Positions 14,526-17,227 of a DNA stretch of 17,227 nt are shown in pieces (the stretch's first letter is position 1; every line of letters begins with the position of its first letter). Below the pieces are notes generated by a model, which was not told the origin of the DNA, searched no databases, and saw nothing but the letters and a program-made list of their open reading frames with translations. Location of the stretch: NCBI GenBank assembly GCA_050955105.1, contig JBPBQZ010000148.1:1-17227 (forward strand), in the 5' to 3' direction. Made by a program: the position numbers and the translations under genes. This DNA is from JBPBQZ01 sp050955105. GTDB lineage: Bacteria > Pseudomonadota > Gammaproteobacteria > Burkholderiales > Burkholderiaceae.

Positions 14526-15560
14526 GTGAAAGGTCTCGTGTACCACGGCGCGGCGGATATCCGCTATGAAAATACTCCCGACCCGGTACCGGGCGGCGCA
14601 GACGAAGTGCTGGTGAAAACGAAGCGCTGCAGCATCTGCGGCAGCGATTTGCATATCTATCACGGCGCCATGACGCTGGGTCGCCCGAACTTCTGCATCG
14701 GCCACGAAGCGATCGGCGAAGTGGTTGAAGCGGGCCGCGACGTCAAGAACCTGAAGGTCGGCGACCAGGTCATGTTGCCGGGCTCGGTCGGCTGTGGCGC
14801 CTGCCGGTTCTGTGTCACCGGTCTGGTCAATAAATGCGAGCGCAAAGGCTTGCGCGTCTATGGACTCGGTCTTGAACTAGGCGGTTGCCAGGCCGAGGCC
14901 ATCGCCGTGCCGGCCGCCGATTTCAACGCGCTGCGCATTCCCGAGGGCATCACCGACGACCAGGCGCTGATCCTCACCGATAGCCTGCCGACGGCCTACC
15001 TGGGTTGCACAAACGCCGAGATCGGGCCCGGCAAGACGGTGGCCATCGTCGGACTCGGGCCGATCGGCTTGATGGCGGTCGAGGCGGCATTCGTGCTGGG
15101 CGCCAGCCGCGTTTTCGCAATCGATTTGCTGCCGGAACGGCGCGCGCTCGCGGCAGCGTTGGGCGCCGAGGCGCTTGATCCGGCGCAGGCGGTGGAAGTC
15201 GTGCGTGAAGCCACCCACGCTCGCATGCTCGATTGCGCAGTGGAAGTGGTGGGTGCCGCGGTGACGGTGGATCTGGCGATCCAGCTGGTCGGACAACAAA
15301 GCAATGTGTCGGTGATTGGCGCCAACCTCGATCGCTTCGACTTTCCAATTCGCACCGCCTTGCGCAAGGGACTGACGTTTCGCGTGAGCATCTGCTCGGT
15401 GCAGCATCGACTTCCCGAACTGGTGGCATTGGTGCAAAACGGTCGCTTGCATCCGGAGCGTTTCATCACGCATCGCATGAAGTTGTCGGAGGGCGCGCAC
15501 GCTTATGACATCTTCAACCGCCGCGCCGATGGCGCAATGAAGATCGTGCTGGAGCCTTGA
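14526..15560 (+). CDS. Zinc-dependent alcohol dehydrogenase (MDR family)
   Basis: A 344-residue medium-chain dehydrogenase oxidising an alcohol to an aldehyde or ketone with NAD(P)+. The catalytic zinc site is CSICGSD (Cys38), GHE (His60, Glu61) and probably Asp152 in LTDSLPTAY. The structural zinc site is complete with Cys90, Cys93, Cys96 and Cys104. The Rossmann motif is GLGPIG (176-181), with an acidic residue (AIDLLPE) following, which suggests NAD+. GTG 14526 is the start, with AAGGA 7 bases upstream; the protein opens MKGLVYHGAADIR as usual for the family. It has its own promoter with dyad repeats, separate from the LLM block, and 64 bases separate it from the amidohydrolase. Confidence 0.95.
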   Translation: MKGLVYHGAADIRYENTPDPVPGGADEVLVKTKRCSICGSDLHIYHGAMTLGRPNFCIGHEAIGEVVEAGRDVKNLKVGDQVMLPGSVGCGACRFCVTGLVNKCERKGLRVYGLGLELGGCQAEAIAVPAADFNALRIPEGITDDQALILTDSLPTAYLGCTNAEIGPGKTVAIVGLGPIGLMAVEAAFVLGASRVFAIDLLPERRALAAALGAEALDPAQAVEVVREATHARMLDCAVEVVGAAVTVDLAIQLVGQQSNVSVIGANLDRFDFPIRTALRKGLTFRVSICSVQHRLPELVALVQNGRLHPERFITHRMKLSEGAHAYDIFNRRADGAMKIVLEP

Positions 15561-15624
15561 GCGCCGCTGCGCGTCGCCGGGCCAGCCGCACGAAACAGAT
15601 CGAATAAATCGACAGGAGACAGGC

Positions 15625-16479
15625 ATGGATATCGTAGACGCGCAGATACATCTGTTTTTAACCATGGACACCGCGGCGGGTCTGGCCGCGATGGACGCGC
15701 TTGGCATTCAGGCCGCGCTGATCGATGAGTTCTGGGGCTATGTCGGCGACGAACACACGCCGCCGCCGGGCTACACGCCGGCGGGAGCGCCGTTCCGACC
15801 GGTGGCACCGGGCGCGGAAATGGCGTCGATGCGCCATCCCGAGCGCTTCTCGTATCTGTTGCGTATCGATCGCGCCGATCCGGAACTGGATAGCCTGATG
15901 CGTCTGCTGAAGGCTGCGCCGCACGGCCGCGCACTGCGACTGGAAGTTCGCACCGAGGAAGAAGTGCGCGCTTTCAAGGCGGGCGAATGCAATACCTTTT
16001 TCGCCGCCGCGCAACGTCATGGCTTGCCGGTATTCATCCTGTCGCTGCCCGGCAATGTGTCATTGCTGACGCCCTATGTGGAAGCATTCCCCGATCTGCT
16101 GTTCATCATCGACCATTGCGGGATGCCGAAGGATCTGGCCAACTTCGATGAAGTGCTGCGCCTGGGCAGCTATGCCAATACCGCATTGAAGTGGTGTCAC
16201 GCGCCGCGTTTCTTCAATATCACCGAATATCCGTTCAACGCGCTGTCACCGCATCTGGGCCGTGCGCTCGACGCATTCGGGCGCGAGCGCATCATGTGGG
16301 CCAGTGATTTCACCGCGATTCGTTCCGGTCATTCGTGGGCCGAATCTTTATTCTATCTACGTCACAACCCAAGCTTGTCCGAATCCGACAAGGCATGGAT
16401 CCTCGGTGGCACGGTACGCAAGCTGCTCGCCTGGCCGGCGCCCGAGGCACCGTCGAAGCCAGCGCTGCACCGGCACTGA
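15625..16479 (+). CDS. Amidohydrolase-2 family TIM-barrel hydrolase or decarboxylase
   Basis: A 284-residue protein of the amidohydrolase-related (PF04909-type) group. It has the N-terminal DAQIHL (5-10) that replaces the HxH pair in many members, IDHCGMP (162-168) with a metal or base His164, and MWASDFT (224-230) with Asp228. The terminal GGTVRKLLAW helix is also typical of the family. Relatives include lactonases such as 2-pyrone-4,6-dicarboxylate lactonase and decarboxylases such as gamma-resorcylate decarboxylase. AGGAGA lies about 8 bases before the ATG. It follows the zinc dehydrogenase on the same strand and probably shares its promoter. A lactone-opening role would fit an oxygenase pathway, but the substrate is not readable. 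Confidence 0.88.
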   Translation: MDIVDAQIHLFLTMDTAAGLAAMDALGIQAALIDEFWGYVGDEHTPPPGYTPAGAPFRPVAPGAEMASMRHPERFSYLLRIDRADPELDSLMRLLKAAPHGRALRLEVRTEEEVRAFKAGECNTFFAAAQRHGLPVFILSLPGNVSLLTPYVEAFPDLLFIIDHCGMPKDLANFDEVLRLGSYANTALKWCHAPRFFNITEYPFNALSPHLGRALDAFGRERIMWASDFTAIRSGHSWAESLFYLRHNPSLSESDKAWILGGTVRKLLAWPAPEAPSKPALHRH

Positions 16480-16701
16480 GGTCGTCTCGACGGGGCGCCC
16501 TCGCAGCGGCCGCCGCCAGTTTGTTGCCACTGTTTGCGCATGGAGCTGGCGTTTCCAATGACTGCAGGCCGGGTGTCCCGAAAAGCGGCGTCTAGAGCGA
16601 GCCCACAAACGGCGACGCCCGCCGAGCGAGAGCTTGCGGCGGGCGTCGGTGACAGGTGAACTGGGCGGCTCGACTAGCCGCCTGTTCATCTATTGTTTGC
16701 G
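16480..16701. other. Spacer between convergent genes, with possible broken coding remnant
   Basis: No intact gene is visible. From 16480 to about 16560 one plus-strand frame reads RSSRRGALAAAAASLLPLFA, which looks like a twin-arginine signal peptide (SRR motif, hydrophobic core, FAHGA end). It has no start codon of its own, and the frame ends at a TAG (16593-16595) without a mature domain. It may be chance in GC-rich DNA. The rest holds the hairpin at 16614-16647. Confidence 0.4.
16614..16647. terminator. Hairpin, likely bidirectional terminator
   Basis: GACGCCCGCCG (16614-16624) and CGGCGGGCGTC (16637-16647) are perfect 11-bp complements around a 12-base loop. The stem lies between the ends of the plus-strand amidohydrolase and the minus-strand small protein gene, where a shared terminator is expected. 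Neither side has a clear T-tract, so termination is inferred from position and stem strength. Confidence 0.55.
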
Positions 16702-16989
16702 TTACTTCTTGGCAGCGTCGACCTTGGCGGCAGCGGCGGTCTTGTTGGCATCGCTCTGCGCGTCGACCTTGCTCTCGTCAGCCTTGGCTTGGGCAACCGA
16801 TGCATCCTTGTTGGAATCAGCCTTCTTCTCGTCGGCCTTTGCTTGTGCAGCGTGCTTCTTCTTGTTGGCTTTAGCCTGCGCCTTTTGCACCTTGGGCGTG
16901 TTGGCCACATCCGTAGCCGGCGCCGAAGCTTGGGCGAATGCGGTCGAGGCGAGCAGAGCGGTGGCGAGGGCAGCGACGATTTTCTTCAT
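16702..16989 (-). CDS. Small exported Lys/Ala-rich protein of unknown function
   Basis: A 95-residue protein with a clear Sec signal peptide, MKKIVAALATALLASTAFA, with the cleavage site before QASA. The mature part of about 75 residues has almost only Ala, Lys, Asp, Ser, Gln and Asn. It carries a repeated unit of the form AQAKA-(N/D)-(K/E)-(K/S)-K, seen three times, with a fourth diverged copy (AQSDANKTA). This predicts a charged, helical or disordered periplasmic peptide. ATG 16989 is chosen because AGGAGT lies about 8 bases upstream and the signal peptide begins there. Such proteins are frequent in Burkholderiales and are sometimes labelled TolA-like from composition alone; I assign no function. 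Confidence 0.8.
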   Translation of the reverse strand: MKKIVAALATALLASTAFAQASAPATDVANTPKVQKAQAKANKKKHAAQAKADEKKADSNKDASVAQAKADESKVDAQSDANKTAAAAKVDAAKK

Positions 16990-17156
16990 GTGTGACTCCT
17001 GTTTTAACAGTCGGAACATCCGGCTGCTTGAGGCGAATAACGCAAGCCGACACCGGCGCGTTGACGCGTTGTCGTATTTCCTTACAGAAAAATGGATAAA
17101 GCTTACGGTCGCGGCGGCAGCGTTACTATGCAACGCTTGTCGTTCAAGGGCCTGTC

Positions 17157-17227
17157 ATGAATTCCCGCAATGCCTGGCGCGTGTTTGCGCTGTTCTCCCT
17201 CGGCTACTTCGTTTCCTTCGTGTTCCG
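17157..17227 (+). CDS. MFS transporter, N-terminal fragment
   Basis: An ATG with AAGGG six bases upstream opens a frame that runs off the window. The 23 visible residues, MNSRNAWRVFALFSLGYFVS and on to FVFR, are the start of a first transmembrane helix. They resemble major facilitator superfamily importers that open with GYFVSYVFRGVN. It may supply uptake for the adjacent catabolic cluster, but the 677 bases to the amidohydrolase and the divergent small gene argue against a shared operon. The identification rests on a short stretch. Confidence 0.6.
   Translation, partial: MNSRNAWRVFALFSLGYFVSFVF

Noticed and set aside
16999..17010. Dyad CTGTTTTAACAG next to the ribosome binding site of the small exported protein
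   Set aside because: Arms are 5 bp with a 2-base spacer, too tight for an RNA hairpin; the resemblance to the hipB half-sites is probably chance.

Overview
The window looks like chromosomal accessory or catabolic DNA from a GC-rich proteobacterium, most likely a betaproteobacterium of the Burkholderiaceae type. The reasons are the GC-rich codon use, the dense set of acyl-CoA and SDR enzymes, the beta-class GST, several AraC regulators, and a small Lys/Ala-rich secreted protein. No rRNA, tRNA, CRISPR array or insertion sequence is visible. The species call is inference.

Left part (1-4364): the tail of an unidentified gene overlaps an acyl-CoA dehydrogenase, which overlaps the first nine or so codons of a family III CoA-transferase. 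That last gene breaks off at about 1333, so a catabolic operon has been cut. Next comes a minus-strand group: an MBL-fold hydrolase (4364 to 3429), a retinol-dehydrogenase-like SDR (3356 to 2382) and a YgfF-like SDR (2192 to 1446). A strong hairpin lies between the two SDRs.

Middle part (4365-7176): a 466-base gene-free stretch holds dyads and the operator/promoter of a full-length hipBA toxin-antitoxin pair (4831-6512). After hipA lies a deletion scar. The C-terminal third of an SDR (minus strand) abuts the C-terminal DNA-binding half of an AraC regulator (plus strand). This is what remains if a divergent regulator-oxidoreductase pair lost both N-termini and the shared promoter.

Right part (7233-17227): a minus-strand AraC regulator and beta-class GST stand divergent from a tightly packed plus-strand catabolic cluster. 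The first block is a luciferase-like (LLM) flavin monooxygenase, an alpha/beta hydrolase, an iron-type alcohol dehydrogenase/maleylacetate-reductase-like enzyme, an enoyl-CoA hydratase/isomerase and a family III CoA-transferase. A second promoter, with CTTAA/TTAAG dyads, precedes a zinc alcohol dehydrogenase and an amidohydrolase-2-family hydrolase. The parts fit a route in which a cyclic alcohol or ketone is oxidised, oxygenated, hydrolysed, oxidised again, loaded onto CoA and shortened; the substrate cannot be read from sequence. A small exported Lys/Ala-rich protein (minus strand) and the first 23 codons of an MFS transporter close the window.
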